Shown here: in pieces, positions 42,730 through 54,334 of the stretch
Layout of the letters: every line of letters starts with the position of its first letter
Numbering within the stretch: position 1 is the stretch's first letter
NCBI GenBank assembly: GCA_947044405.1
Contig: CAMRHE010000156.1
Location: 2,833,001 to 2,897,000, forward strand
Direction: 5' to 3'
Origin: Leptodactylus fallax
Lineage: Eukaryota > Chordata > Amphibia > Anura > Leptodactylidae
DNA: 64,000 nt
Made by a program: the position numbers and the translations under genes
The notes under the pieces: generated by a model
The model's input: the letters and a program-made list of their open reading frames with translations, nothing else
Told to the model about the DNA's origin: nothing
The model's database searches: none

Positions 42730-43190
42730 TCTTAAGGAACATGGGGGAGTGGTCAGACCATTTATATTGCCTTTTGAGGTCAGCGATTTCCAGGACAGTG
42801 TGTGATGACTTAAATGAAAGGGATCAATTCACTATAGGAATTGTGGTGAGGGGAATAGTACATGTAGTCCTGATCCTGGAGATGTAGGATCTACCATACA
42901 TCTATCAGCTGGAGGGCATGCAAATCCTTCTTCAAAGAGTGCAACTGCTGTGAGGACATTGCACTTTTCCCAGAAGAAGTATCCGCAGATTGATCCATAG
43001 CAAAATTGAAGTCCCTGCTTGCCTCTAGGACCCCTCAGCAAACCGAGACAGCTGCATCAGAAGGGATTGGCATGGGGTAATCGTGTAGTGATTGTGCAAA
43101 TACCAATTGACAATGGTAAACGTAGTGGTGAATATCTTGAGTTTCAAGAATATAGACCTCCTTCCTGAATCCACCCTTGTGTCCAACACC
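42730..43190 (-). pseudogene. L1-like ORF2 endonuclease fragment
   Basis: Reading the minus strand from 43190 down gives GRRSIFLKLKIFTTTFTIVN, in the position of the (Y/F)ILVKG..YT(L/I)VN block, then a broken stretch. At about 42820-42900 comes a DYMYYSPHHNSYS-like block, and at about 42730-42770 WSDHSPM, the SDH motif that ends LINE endonucleases. Stops and shifts are frequent, so it is an old fragment. Confidence 0.7.
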
Positions 43191-43430
43191 GTGGAGAGAT
43201 CTACGTAGGGCGGTAAAGATGCCCTACACAGAGAGTTTGGCCACTGGGTATAGTAACAATCTCTGAGCATATGGATATGGCCCACCTTAAAGTGGTTTTC
43301 TGTAGAATTAGTATTTGGGCATGTTGCTTGTTCATACCATAGGGGATTGGGGAATGCTTTTGTGGGGTGTTGAAGCCCTGAGCGTTCAATTACCTAACCT
43401 TCAATGGAGCCATGAAAAGGAGTTTCTAGC

Positions 43431-43487
43431 AGGAAAGGAAAAAAAGGAAAAAAAGAGGGGAAGAGGAAAGGAGGATAGAAGGGGAGG
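43431..43487 (+). repeat. polypurine tract
   Basis: About 57 bases of A and G with a single T at 43475, including GGAAAAAAAGAGGGGAAGAG. Such tracts can form triplex DNA in supercoiled molecules. It lies between LINE fragments and no function is visible. The rest of 43191-44254 holds no supportable gene. Confidence 0.75.
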
Positions 43488-44254
43488 GTTTGTAGGGAGA
43501 ATAATGAGTTTTAACAGGACAGGAGCCCCACAGCTTCCATAGTGCCTAGAAGGGCATCCCAAGCTCCATGGGTAGGAAGAAAAAATATATTTGAGGTCAG
43601 CCTAGCTGAGCACAATTTCCCTTAATGGGACAGTGTTTCTACAGAGGGTGCTCAGCCAGACTGGAAACCACAATGCTTATTAAGTGTATAAGAATACCAT
43701 CCACTGGAAGCATCCAATAATAATATTTCAGTGCAATATATCCATAAACAGTTGCAAGAACAAGAGATAAGCCCTGAAATCAGTTGTCATGCTCAACCTC
43801 AATCTGTTGAGTAACAGGCAGTATAGGTGTAACAATGGTGCAAATGCTGGAGATCCCAGACCACCACCCCTGGGTTAACCATCTTGGGCCTGAGACAGCA
43901 GGAGAGGTATATATATTGCGAGTGAATTGTATTTTTGTCCAGTGACAAACAGAGGAGTACAATAATAATCCAGAAGGGCACCTTTGAAACATGAGGCAAA
44001 GCCATTATAAAAACTGCATGATGACTATAGAATTTTGCCATACATGTGGAGACAGCCGATCTTTGTGCAGCCATCGTATATCCCCCAAGCTCAATGTTAT
44101 CAGAAGAGCTGTAACTTAAAAGGTTTTTCTCCCTTTTTATTTATAACTGTTTGCCTATTGTATGTCAATTTTTTTTGTATCTTTTTGTATTAAATTGTTC
44201 ACTTTAATATTAGTCACTGTATGGTCTATGGATCTATTACCTTTTCAAGTGTTA

Positions 44255-44405
44255 TTCATTCATTTATTTATTTATTATGCTTACTTATATAGCGCCATCA
44301 TATTCCACAGTGCTTTAAAGATATTATCAGTCGCTGTCCCATATAGGGCTCACAATCTACATTCCCTACCAGTATGTCTTTGGAGTGTGGGAGGAAACCG
44401 GAGTA
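44255..44405 (-). mobile_element. 5'-truncated copy of the tRNA-derived SINE
   Basis: On the minus strand this reads TACTCCGGTTTCCTCCCACA, then CAAAGACATACTGGTAGGGA, GCACTGTGGAATATGATGGC and GCTATATAAGTA, with a TAAA-rich tail at 44255-44280. It matches the body and tail of the SINE at 20794-21030 but lacks the tRNA-like head. Confidence 0.88.
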
Positions 44406-46130
44406 CTGCTTGGGATGGCTTTAAGTCGTGCTAGGGCTCCTATTTTCTGTGAGGCTCCCACTAGGGGGTAGGGACTGGGGTTCAGGAACGACGGGGAGTC
44501 AGAATCCATAGACAGAGAGCCATGGGAAGATTTGACAAAATGAGGTGGATTGGAAGGACAGGGAGACCCGGGTGAGTGGGGTAGGAGGGGAGCACCATGG
44601 AGGTGACATCTGCCAATCTCCTGCCTGTTCTGTTCATGTCTTCGAAGAGTGGAGGATTGGGGTCACAGATAGCCAGCACCACAGTTGGTGCCTTTTGGGG
44701 AGCACCTACCTCTATTCCGAGCTCTGGCTGGGCCACACTGACCATTTTGGAAGAGGTCCTTTATGCAACTGTGACACTGTGTGGGAGAGACAGGCTTGGT
44801 GGATTTGTTGAGAGATGGTGGGCAGCAGTGGCTCCATTTACTGCTGCATCTTGTGGAAGTTCCAGAAACTGTAAGCGGGGGTCTTCTTCCTTCACACGTG
44901 CAACATGACATGATGTTCTCCTGGGGAAGCAGAGGTGGCCGGTCCGGTCAGAAACCAGTCAATGCTCTGTGCTTTGGTTTTAGCAGTCAGTGTAGTGGTA
45001 GCTTCACGCTCTTTTTTTTTCTCATACCCATAGGAGAGCAAGATGAATACAATATTAGTCTGTACCACAGCAGGGGCACAGTCTGGGACGGGAGTGGAAG
45101 GAACATGCGACTTTACTCCTCCGTACCCAGGCCACCCTCCCACTCAATATTATTTTATAAAACACAATCACTGTTGTCTGATTTATATATTGTATGGTCA
45201 TTCGATATTATTTATCATTTTTGCATTTATGTTACTTTATCAATTGTTATAATAATGTATTAATTTATGCACACATATATATATTGTTGCACTTGGTTGC
45301 CACACTCTTGAGAAAAGCTCTGTTATAGCTGAAGTGTTGCATTTGTGGGAATAAAGGATGACTAAATTGCATGCTGTTGTTTTTTAATTTATTTTTGTAC
45401 TTTGGTACAAGGGTAGATACAAGCATAATGACTGCTCCATGATTGACATTGGGGTGAGAACTCTAATAGAAGCTAGGAGCAAGAAGTACCCCTGACCCTC
45501 TTAGGGCCTTTTGGCGATGTTGAGTTGGAGAACTGCGATGGACCGTATCCTTGTGCACTTTTCTGCGTGGCTCCCCCCTCACTTTTTTTGCATGTGGGTT
45601 CTTCCAGGAAGCCTCCAGTGCCAGAACTGATACAGGTTCTTATTAAGCATCACCTCCAAGATAGCGGACAATGTTAATACACTCAAATACTTTTTGCTGA
45701 TGCACTGAAATCTTATTAGCCGGTTGTGAAGGAAATTGTTTGGTGTCCTATGTGCTCCATTACAGTAAATACCATATCACCATTTTGCCACATTGGAGCT
45801 ATTATATTAATAAGGTTTAAGATACCCAAAATGTTATACCTAGATGAAAAACTTTCAGGTCATTTTAAGCAACCTTTCTTACTTTCTGGGTTGCTAAGGC
45901 ATGATTATATTTTTATAACAGCAATAATACACCAAGGGAAATAGTATAGACTTGGGATGGCATTTTCTCCATCAATCCGCTATCCAATCACTTGATTCCC
46001 AGCTATATCATCTATATTTTAGAAGTCACATTTCTTGTAGCTATCTACTGGTGAATCAGTAGTAGCTAGCTTTCAATATATGTTGAAATGCAACATATGT
46101 TTATTTATTTATTTATTTTTTAAATAATTG
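44406..46130. other. no recognised gene
   Basis: A moderately GC-rich part (44410-45130) is followed by AT-rich sequence. An open stretch on the plus strand at 44781-45263 has no recognisable domain. TTGAGAAAAGCTCTGTTATA and GGGAATAAAGGATGACTAAA at about 45308-45365 echo the terminal part of the Penelope-like element at 53964-54030 and may be an old fragment of such an element. Confidence 0.5.
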
Positions 46131-46134
46131 ATCC

Positions 46135-47079
46135 GCATTAAATACAATATTTTATTGACAAGAATTTATATTACAATGAAGCATTTTTTTAGCATCCATG
46201 TATAACTTTTCCATTGCAGAATAAAGATTTGTTTTTCTCTGACACTAACCACTAGGTGGTGAAATATTTAGCTTCATATTAAAACTTTCCATAGAAAAAT
46301 AAAGCACTCACATTTACCTATTTACAAGCCCTTTAACAATGTTAATATGGCAAATTGCATCAAGTAAAGAAAATGTTTGCAGAGCAAGTGCTACTGACAT
46401 ATTAAAGTATGGTCATAATAAGGCAGTTTATAAATACTGTACTCTTTCTAGTCACTATGTCACCTCTTAATTTAAAATACAGCAGTCAGGGGATGTATAC
46501 TGGCTACAGTAAGAATGTAATACAAAATGGTACAACTGGCATTACAACATTCATATCCTCTGAACTCTAGGAGCAAACACACAACAGACCTAAATCACCA
46601 TATGTAACTGATCAATTAAAGTAGACACTCAACATTGCATATTAACATTCCCTTTCATCCAGTACATGGAATAAAAAAAGAATTTACAAAACTGACAAAT
46701 TCATACTCAAAAATATCACAAAAATACAATGTTGTTTCATTAATGGGTCCTGGGGAAAGCTGCCTGCAGCTATCCAATACTCTTCTTGAGGATACCAGGA
46801 GGACAAGGTTTAATATGGTGGCATACAGGGCATCAAGTTTAAAGGCACATCCCTCTACATCCAAAACAGGGTCTTATAATCTAAGGCATTGGCCACAGAG
46901 AAGCATTAAACTTTGGGAGCTTGCTGTCATTGCTAATAATTTAGGCACTACATCATCCTGACTGCCACAACAGCCTGAATATGAGATGAGAAAAGTTCCG
47001 CTACTTATTACTAAAGCACCTTTCAATTTGAGTTGAGGCCAAAACTATGACCAGAGGGGATATGTGTGAGGCACTGTCT
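46135..47079 (-). other. myo10: probable myo10 3'UTR
   Basis: This follows the myo10 stop codon on the minus strand. The first strong polyadenylation signal with good context is AATAAA at 46156-46151 (TGTCAATAAAATATTG on the minus strand). That gives a 3'UTR of about 0.95 kb. Further AATAAA copies occur in the TTTATT run at about 46100-46117. The sequence carries no obvious repeat. The end point is inferred, and longer 3'UTRs are possible. Confidence 0.5.
46151..46156 (-). terminator. myo10: candidate polyadenylation signal AATAAA for myo10
   Basis: The minus strand carries AATAAA here, about 925 bases after the stop codon. The assignment is positional; transcript evidence is lacking. Confidence 0.4.
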
Positions 47080-47190
47080 TCACCTAGAACTTCCTTGGCT
47101 CCCATGGCTACTTTCCGATCGTGTGGTGCTGTACCTCTTCTTTACTATCATACTAATGTATGCCTTCATCAGCTTTGCAATATCAACCAC
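47080..47190 (-). CDS. myo10: myo10 last coding exon (C-terminus and stop)
   Basis: The acceptor (GATAG before 47190) is followed by 36 codons and TGA at 47082-47080. The peptide VVDIAKLMKAYISMIVKKRY, followed by STTRSESSHGSQGSSR, closely matches the end of vertebrate myosin-X, with the same VVD-AKLMKAYISMIVKK helix that closes the FERM F3 lobe and a serine-rich tail. Phase 0 joins directly to the exon ending at 59775. This exon fixes the gene as myo10 and not another MyTH4-FERM myosin (VIIA, VIIB, XV). Compared with mammals the tail carries a small insertion (HGS) before GSSR. Confidence 0.96.
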   Translation of the reverse strand: MVDIAKLMKAYISMIVKKRYSTTRSESSHGSQGSSR

Positions 47191-48282
47191 CTATCAGAGA
47201 CAAAAGAAAATACAATGATAAGGTTATTGCTATTTTTATACGTATTTGATTTGAATGGTTGTTAGACAAAAAATAATGTTTAATACATTTACAAAAAGCA
47301 GACATTGGGGTTGGGAAAGGGAGAATGTAATACTTTTGTACCCACACTGAAGTGTGCTGAGAAATATTTGATATTTCATTTGCATATATATATTTGTTGA
47401 CAAATCATTTCCATTGTGATCAGAAGCAAAGGAGGAGAGGAACAGAGAATTCACATTTCCAGTGCTATCAGCAGAATACAGGATCCATATACAAACACAG
47501 TAGAGAGGCATAATGCACTGAACTATCTAGAACATATCATTTACATTTATGATGTATTGGCCACATAAGGTGCTGCCAGGACAGATGTACTGTATATGTG
47601 GACTTTGAACATTTCAGTTGCAGCCCAAATGAGCCTCTAGTGCAGTGATTCTTATTGGCTGGCCTGCAGATAGCAGGAGTCACTCTCTTGCCTGCCTATC
47701 AGACGACTAAACATGTGTGACTAGAGGCTGACATATCCTTTGGATGATCTGCAAATTCTGATAATGAATTAGAAGAGCAGCAATATCAAGGAAAAGGAGC
47801 ATTTTTTTAATTACACTGAATTGTATTATGTTTTAGATGACCTAACAGAGTAAAATAATATTTATTTGCAGGATAGCCCCTTTAAAGCAGAATTACCCAT
47901 TCCTTGTAATCAACTATTTTTCTCTCATACTACTGAAAACATTTCTCCATGGCTCCTAAGACATTCTGTACCCTGGAAGTCCTGGACCTCAATGGAAAAC
48001 GTATAAAAGGGCCTCCTACCTACCATGTGCTATTTGTAAAACTGGTGTCTGCTTGAGGTATGACTGCTGCTCTTGTACTCATACATCTGCAATTCTATGA
48101 GTGTTTGCCTCAAAAAGAGTTGATATCAATCAATTACTAGCAATATGGTGAAAAGGCTTCAACAGGAGAGCTAAGCATAGAGAAACATGCAAAATGTAGG
48201 CACTGTGGAGAGATATACACATTGTTTCCTACAGAACTTGAGTAAACACGATCCATTCACATCCATGGGCCCAATATTTAAA

Positions 48283-48610
48283 GGGGTTAGCCAACACATT
48301 TTTTTCTCATTTAATACTCCTAATAGTGGGTTCATAAACGTAACAAACCAGTACTCACCTCTACCCAAGCATCTGTTTCCAGCAGCTCCATTTGCCTATA
48401 TACAGTTCCCCTGGATGACGTCACAAGTGATGTCCTGTTTGTGCAGCCAATCACAGGCCTTAGCAGTGCCCTCTTCACAAAAGACATGTGACTGTTGTGA
48501 CATGCCATTTCTGAAAAGGTGACTGCAGTCACCAGGCACAACACAGCCTCGGGACCTGTATACAGATGAACAGACCTGATGCTGCAGCTGGAAGCAGGCC
48601 CAGCAAGAGT
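48283..48610. repeat. MITE-like fragment with AAAGGGGTTAGCC end and palindromic core
   Basis: It begins TTTAAAGGGGTTAGCCAACA, continues with TACTCACCTCTACCC and a GC-richer core with GGATGACGTCACAAGTGATG and CAATCACAGGCC, then loses the symmetry. The layout matches the cores at 39030-39215, 55680-55900 and 57860-58075. No clear right end. Confidence 0.5.
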
Positions 48611-49789
48611 TAAGTAATGTTTACTTAATTTTCTGGCCCGACTAGCAGCACTATGAAATAATAAAAAAAAATTGTTGGGACTTTACTTTTGTGCTATTTT
48701 TTTTTTTTTAAATGAAGCCTGTTCCATAATGACATCCCACGGTTACAGCAACATATCTATGAATGATAAGACAATGCTGCCTACCCATACAGGGTATGGG
48801 GATCTGGCTGGGATAGAGCAAAAAATGAACAAACTATACATTAAAAAGTTTTCTTATGACAGAAGAAGACTGATCTCCTTTAGAAAAATTACATGTATAA
48901 CATATAGATACAGCGGACTTATAACTTGGCACAGCTCATCATAATATCACAGAGAGAATAAATGTCCTCAGTGACATATAAAACAAAGTAATGGAAATTG
49001 CAGCATTATAGGGATTTTTCCCTCTGTCTGAATGCTCAACAGATGCTGCTACCATAGGTCAGAAGTGGGTATTATTATTATTTATGCAGTTTCATGCATG
49101 TCTCTCCGGTACAAGTTTAAGGCAGTGCGGTAATTACTCACTGAGACTACTATGTATGCTGCCTAATATATGAAATATGACCAATCCAGAGACAGGAAGG
49201 CAGAAGAGCCAGAAAGGAATGGAGATAGAGAAGAGGACAAGACTAATGAATATTCCATACGTCAGGGAGAAGGAGATGGGAGATAACCATCTGTTTAGAA
49301 TGTAAGGGATATCATACAAGGAGGATATAAACAGCAGGAACTGGTGACTGCATATGAGACTGTCAGAGAGTATATTAGCAAGTGATTATTGGAAAACCCC
49401 TTTAATATAGTACACTGTACATTATTCACCAACTTCCTTAAAGGCACACTAAATCCTTAAAACCAAGAATAAAAACAAAAAATATGCATGATATAGTTCA
49501 TCATTAGATCTGGCTGCAGGATTAACTGCCAACTGCAGCTCCTAGTAGTTTAGCATTAATCTTGCAGACATTCAGTGTACAGAGTTTCCTGTCTCTGTAC
49601 CATTATTGTTTGGAGACCAGCTACAAGTACGAACATGACATCACAGGTAGTTTAAGAAGGCTGGGGCTTAGTTCAGATTCAGTCTAATGCTATAATGAAC
49701 TGCCATTGAAAATACAGACAGTGCATCTCCTGAGCACAACTTAAAGGGGAGAGGGGACATGTGTGTGGTTTTCATCTACTTATGCAAAT

Positions 49790-50830
49790 AACCCAGCTTT
49801 CCACGTTTCCTGAAAGGAAAAACTAGTTAGCTGTGTCAGATGTTTCTTGGGACCCTGAAAGATATATCTGTCAAGTTAAGGAACAAGGAGGAGGGTTTAC
49901 TTAGTTGTATTAGGGATTGCTGAGTACCAAATATAAAAGTACCTTGTATATTACACAGCTTTCCCATGACACTGAAAAGAAAACGTAACATGGCATGACA
50001 ATTGCAGAGTAAAGAGTGAGATTTATTTAGGTAGATTTTGCTGGAACGGTCTCTATTATAGCTATCTGTAGCATGTTACCCAGCTTTCCTGGGACCCTGA
50101 AAGGCAAATCTAGCAAAGTATAGCACAATTATGGAGAAAGGACTGGGATTTATTTAGATACATAGTTCAGTATTTCCTGTTACAGCTCCATATGTTCTGC
50201 TACCCAGCTTTCCCTGAACCCTGAAAGGCAATCTAGCAAGGTTTGGTATGATGTGGGAGCAAGCAGGGTATTTATTTATTTATTTATTTATGTATATGTA
50301 TCTTTCAGCATTACCTGGTATGTTACCAAGCTTTCCCTTGCAAATCTGGCATGATTTTGGGGAAATGATGCTGATTTCTTTTGTATTACATTACTATATT
50401 CAGCAGTCCCAAATATAGCATTACCTGATAAGCAACCCAGGTTTAGATAAATGTAGCAGTATTCAGTGTTTCCTGATACAGCTTCACATGCTATGCTACC
50501 CAGCTTTCTCAGAATCCTGAAAGACAAATCTAGCAAGCTTTGGCATCATTTAAGAGCAAGCATGGGGATTTATTTAGGCATATTTAGTATTCAGCAGTTC
50601 CTATAACTGCATTACCTAGTTATGTTACCCAGATTTCTCAAAATCCTGAAAGGGAAATCCTAGCAAACTATGGTATATATGTGCAATATAGCAAAAGGAG
50701 GTAGATTTATGTAAAGGCAAATCTGGCAAGCTCTGAATAAAGATTTATTTTATGACAACATTACCTGGTATGCTACCAAGCTTTCCTGGTACCCTGAAAA
50801 GAGTATGGTATACCATACTATTTAGTGCAT
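49790..50830. repeat. degenerate tandem array, ~125-bp unit, about nine or ten copies
   Basis: The core ACCCAGCTTTCC, followed by a variable 5-8 bases and CCTGAAAGGNAAATCTAGCA, recurs at about 49791, 49956, 50077, 50201, 50325, 50498, 50628 and 50774. Partial units are near 49838 and 50436. Spacing in the middle is 121-124 bp and is longer at the edges. Units end in TTTATTTAG-rich sequence, which has expanded at 50270-50291. It is non-coding and old. Confidence 0.82.
50270..50291. repeat. (TTTA)n microsatellite
   Basis: Five to six TTTA repeats inside one unit of the degenerate array. Confidence 0.85.
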
Positions 50831-51529
50831 ATAGCATCAGGGCAATAGTGATGTCTGATATTCAGAATACCCTATATGAAAGAGGGGAATTATCAAAGCA
50901 CAAGAACACATATTTGCCATTCAGCTTTTTGGGCAAGTTGGGTGACTTTCCCTGTGGAGCTACTCTGTATTGTATTGTTGTCACTGTGAGTAAGGTATAG
51001 CTGGCTGATGTCTCTGTGTGTACGCTACTGCTAGTACAAATGGTGCTATTGTTCGTATCCATTTCATACTGTTAGTTACTTGGTGATTCCTTCCAACAAA
51101 ATGGACAAACTCACAGTATACAGTAGACAAAAAGTTTGCAGCATAAACCCCACCCTCTGCTCCTAAACTTCCTGGCTCACGTGCACTAGCATTAGAGGGG
51201 GGAAAAACATGGCTTCTGTTATAGAAAATAATATATTGCTTTCCAGTGTATTTTTCATACTTGTAATTATAAAAGAAAAGAAGGGCAACAACAATCAGGA
51301 GATTTTTTTTCTCGATGAGACATCACATAGGGAAGTATTTATTCTTTTGTATTTGAATTCTGTGTTTAGAGGTCCTTTAACTCTTTCACTGCCACCCATG
51401 TATGTCATACGTCCGGACAGGGTGGCACTTCAGTTGCTGAGCGCGTATGTAGAATGTCCTTTCTACTAATGCCGATCTCTCAGGATCCATTAGGGCTATG
51501 AAGAAGATCTTGGATTCATTTTAAAGAAG

Positions 51530-54334
51530 CACAATGCAGATGAGGACCAAAGCCACAATATCATCCAAATCCAGGTGGGCATGGAATGTGGAAAAGAACC
51601 GCGCTTACCCAGGAGTCTTCAGAACAATCCTTTATTGGAACCAGGACACACAATGCATTTCAGAGCGACAGCTTGCTCCTTTTTCAAGTGTACAAATTGG
51701 TGTATAACATATAGTGACACAGATCAGGTTTAAATAGCAAAAGACAAGATAGGAAGCTCCCAGTGGGAGTGAGCAAGATAAAAAGCTCATACCAAACTAT
51801 TAATACTGATTAACTCAGCTCAATATATGTAATGAACGCACAAGTATATAAATATATAAATAACATTATAAAATTATCAGTTAAGTGAGATAAAAACATA
51901 TTTAATATATGTGATTGCGCATGCGTTAAGAAAACAGCGCCAAAAGACTTAATTATGAATGGAAAAAACATATATTAGAGTCCGCGCATGCGCAGAAGCG
52001 CAATTCGGTGGCTTGGGGATTAACTTTTTCTGGCAAAACTGGTGCAAACGAAATTGAATACTTAGATTTGGTATTAATGGGGAACAACCACAAAATATCC
52101 AGCAAAACCTATTTCAAAACCGTGGATTGTAATATTCTGTTGGACTATAGAAGTTTACATTATAAAAAATGGAAGACCAATGTCCCCTTTGGTCAATGCA
52201 AGAGTATACGTAGAAACTGTACTAATGAAACTGATTACCAGATACAGAGTGAACTGCTAAGGAGACGTTTCAGTGAAAAACATTATCCTCATCATCTAAT
52301 AGATAGAGCCAAACTTAGAACAGATCAACTCTCTCAAACTGATTGCCTAAAACCATGTAGTAAAGAGAAAGATGAAAATAATGCATATGGGTATAATTTC
52401 ATTACGACATTCACTGGGGAACAATAGAAAATAAGGTTGATATTACAGAAATATTGGCCTATACTACAGAACGACCGATATCTTAAGAATATACCTCCCA
52501 AAACCCCTGGGATCACTTTTAGAAGGGCACAAACCCTTAAGAATATTATAGCTCCTAGAAGATTGAGAAGTACAATAAATCCAAAACATACATCTATTCT
52601 TCCAGAGGTCCAAAAGGGGAGTTTTAAATGTTTACACGCCAAATGTAAATGCTGTAAATCTATAGGGCACAATATTACTGAAATAACGAGTAAATCCACT
52701 GGAATGAGTTTTCCAATAAAGAATTGGTTAGATTGCTCATCATCATATATTGTATATGTGTTAGAATGTCCCTGCGGATTACAATATGTGGGCTGGACCA
52801 TTATGAGTTTGAGAAACAGGATTAATAAACATTGTTCAAAATGTATATAATGGGTATTTGAAACATAGTATTTCTAGGCATGCCCTAACCACACACAACA
52901 AGGATTTCAGACGGTTTAGGATCACTCCGATTGACCAAATCCACATAAATGCAACTAATCGCTTTGAGCTTTTTAAAAAAAGAGAGGTGTTTTGGATATA
53001 TCAACTGGACTCACTGACTCCAGTAGGTCTAAATGAAGCCCTTGAGGACATTACTTAAGAACTCTTGCCAGATATTATCATTGTCATTATGTATTGGGTT
53101 TAATATATTGGGTTTTAATATATTGGTGGCCAATTCTATAAATAATTGATTTTTATCAAGTTTTTATATTAATACATATACGTCAATTTTTAATATTTTA
53201 TTTATATAATTTTTTTCCTTTTTATATATCCATCAGTTGTTCCAGATGGACATCTTTTTATATCACTATGACAGCATTGTATGTGTTTTTCAACAGTCTT
53301 GTACACATTCCATTTTTTACTTTTTTGTATATCTAAGTGATTTATATGTATGAGTGTCTATACTTTTAATATTAACAATGGCATCACTCCAGTGCTATTG
53401 TGGATTATCACTATTACTATTAACATGATTATCATATTCATATTGAATCTCTACCACAGTAACTGGATTAACATTCTCATCCAACACTGTAATGCCTATA
53501 AGAAAGAACATTCATTCAATCATGCATGCGCAATATGCCCCTGAAGTTACAATCGCGCTCTGCGCTTCTACGCATGTGCGTAGTTTCATTTTACATCATA
53601 CCTAAGACGAAGCTGCCAAATCGCGCTTCTGCGCATACGTGGAATCTAATATATGTTTCTTCCATTCATATTGAAGTCTTTTGGCGCTGTTTTCTTCACG
53701 CATGCGCAATCACTCACACAAGGATGCTGGCCACGAGTACATAATATTAAATATGTTTTATCTCACTTAACTGATAATTTTATAATGTTATTTATATATT
53801 TATATACATGTGCGTTCATTACATATATTGAGCTGAGTTAATCAGTATTAATAGTTTGGTATGAGCTTTTTATCTTGCTCACTCCCACTGGGAGCTTCCT
53901 ATCTTGTCTTTTGCTATTTAAACCTGATCTGTGTCACTATATGTTATACACCAATTTGTACACTTGAAAAAGGAGCAAGCTGTCGCTCTGAAACGTGTTG
54001 TGTGTCCTGGTTCCAATAAAGGATTGTTCTGAAGACTCCTGGGTAAGTGCGGTTCTTTTCTACATTCCATACCCACCTGGATTTGAATGATATTGTGGCT
54101 TTGGTCCTCATCTGCATTGTGATGTACACGTCCTTGTGACGGAATTCCAGCGGCTGCCCATCCCTACTGTCCATTTTTGATGTCTACATATACACGATTC
54201 TGCACTACAGGGAGTTGTGACCTATTCACAACCCCACCAGGTGAGCAGTATACCTTACCATCACATCTGTTCTGCCTAATTGACGGTATTGCACTATTGG
54301 TTGCGCGGTGTTGTCTTTTTGTTTCTTTTCTTAG
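51530..54334 (+). mobile_element. Penelope-like retroelement (PLE) with inverted terminal copy and 15-bp target duplication
   Basis: TTCATTTTAAAGAAG occurs at 51515-51529 and 54335-54349, a perfect 15-bp target duplication enclosing 2805 bp. About 385 bp at the left (51530-51915) are an inverted copy of about 53740-54121 at the right. Matching landmarks include CTCCCAGTGGGAGTGAGCAA, GGTTTAAATAGCAAAAGACA and CAGAACAATCCTTTATTGG. Inverted extra copies of the terminal repeat at one end are typical of Penelope-like elements. The gene between is 5'-truncated. Confidence 0.92.
52008..53058 (+). pseudogene. Penelope-like RT thumb and GIY-YIG endonuclease, truncated
   Basis: The first part (52008-52424) has IEYLDLVLMGNNHKISSKTY and VPFGQCKSIRRNC, the thumb-side region of PLE reverse transcriptases. 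The catalytic palm with YADD is missing. After one in-frame TAG (52425-52427) come ILQKYWPILQND and a cysteine-rich linker (FKCLHAKCKCCKS). The GIY-YIG nuclease follows: SSYIVYVLECPCGLQYVGWT, then LRNRINKH and, after one frameshift near 52850, SISRHALTTHN and FWIYQLDSLTPVGLNEALED. PLE enzymes nick target DNA and copy RNA there. One stop, one frameshift and the missing palm make this dead. The domain order resembles the Neptune group. Confidence 0.92.

Noticed and set aside
44781..45263. A 160-codon open frame on the plus strand
   Set aside because: No domain, signal or similarity was recognised, and the surroundings are repeat-derived.
46635..46961. A 108-codon open frame on the plus strand
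   Set aside because: It lies antisense within the probable myo10 3'UTR and shows no recognisable domain.
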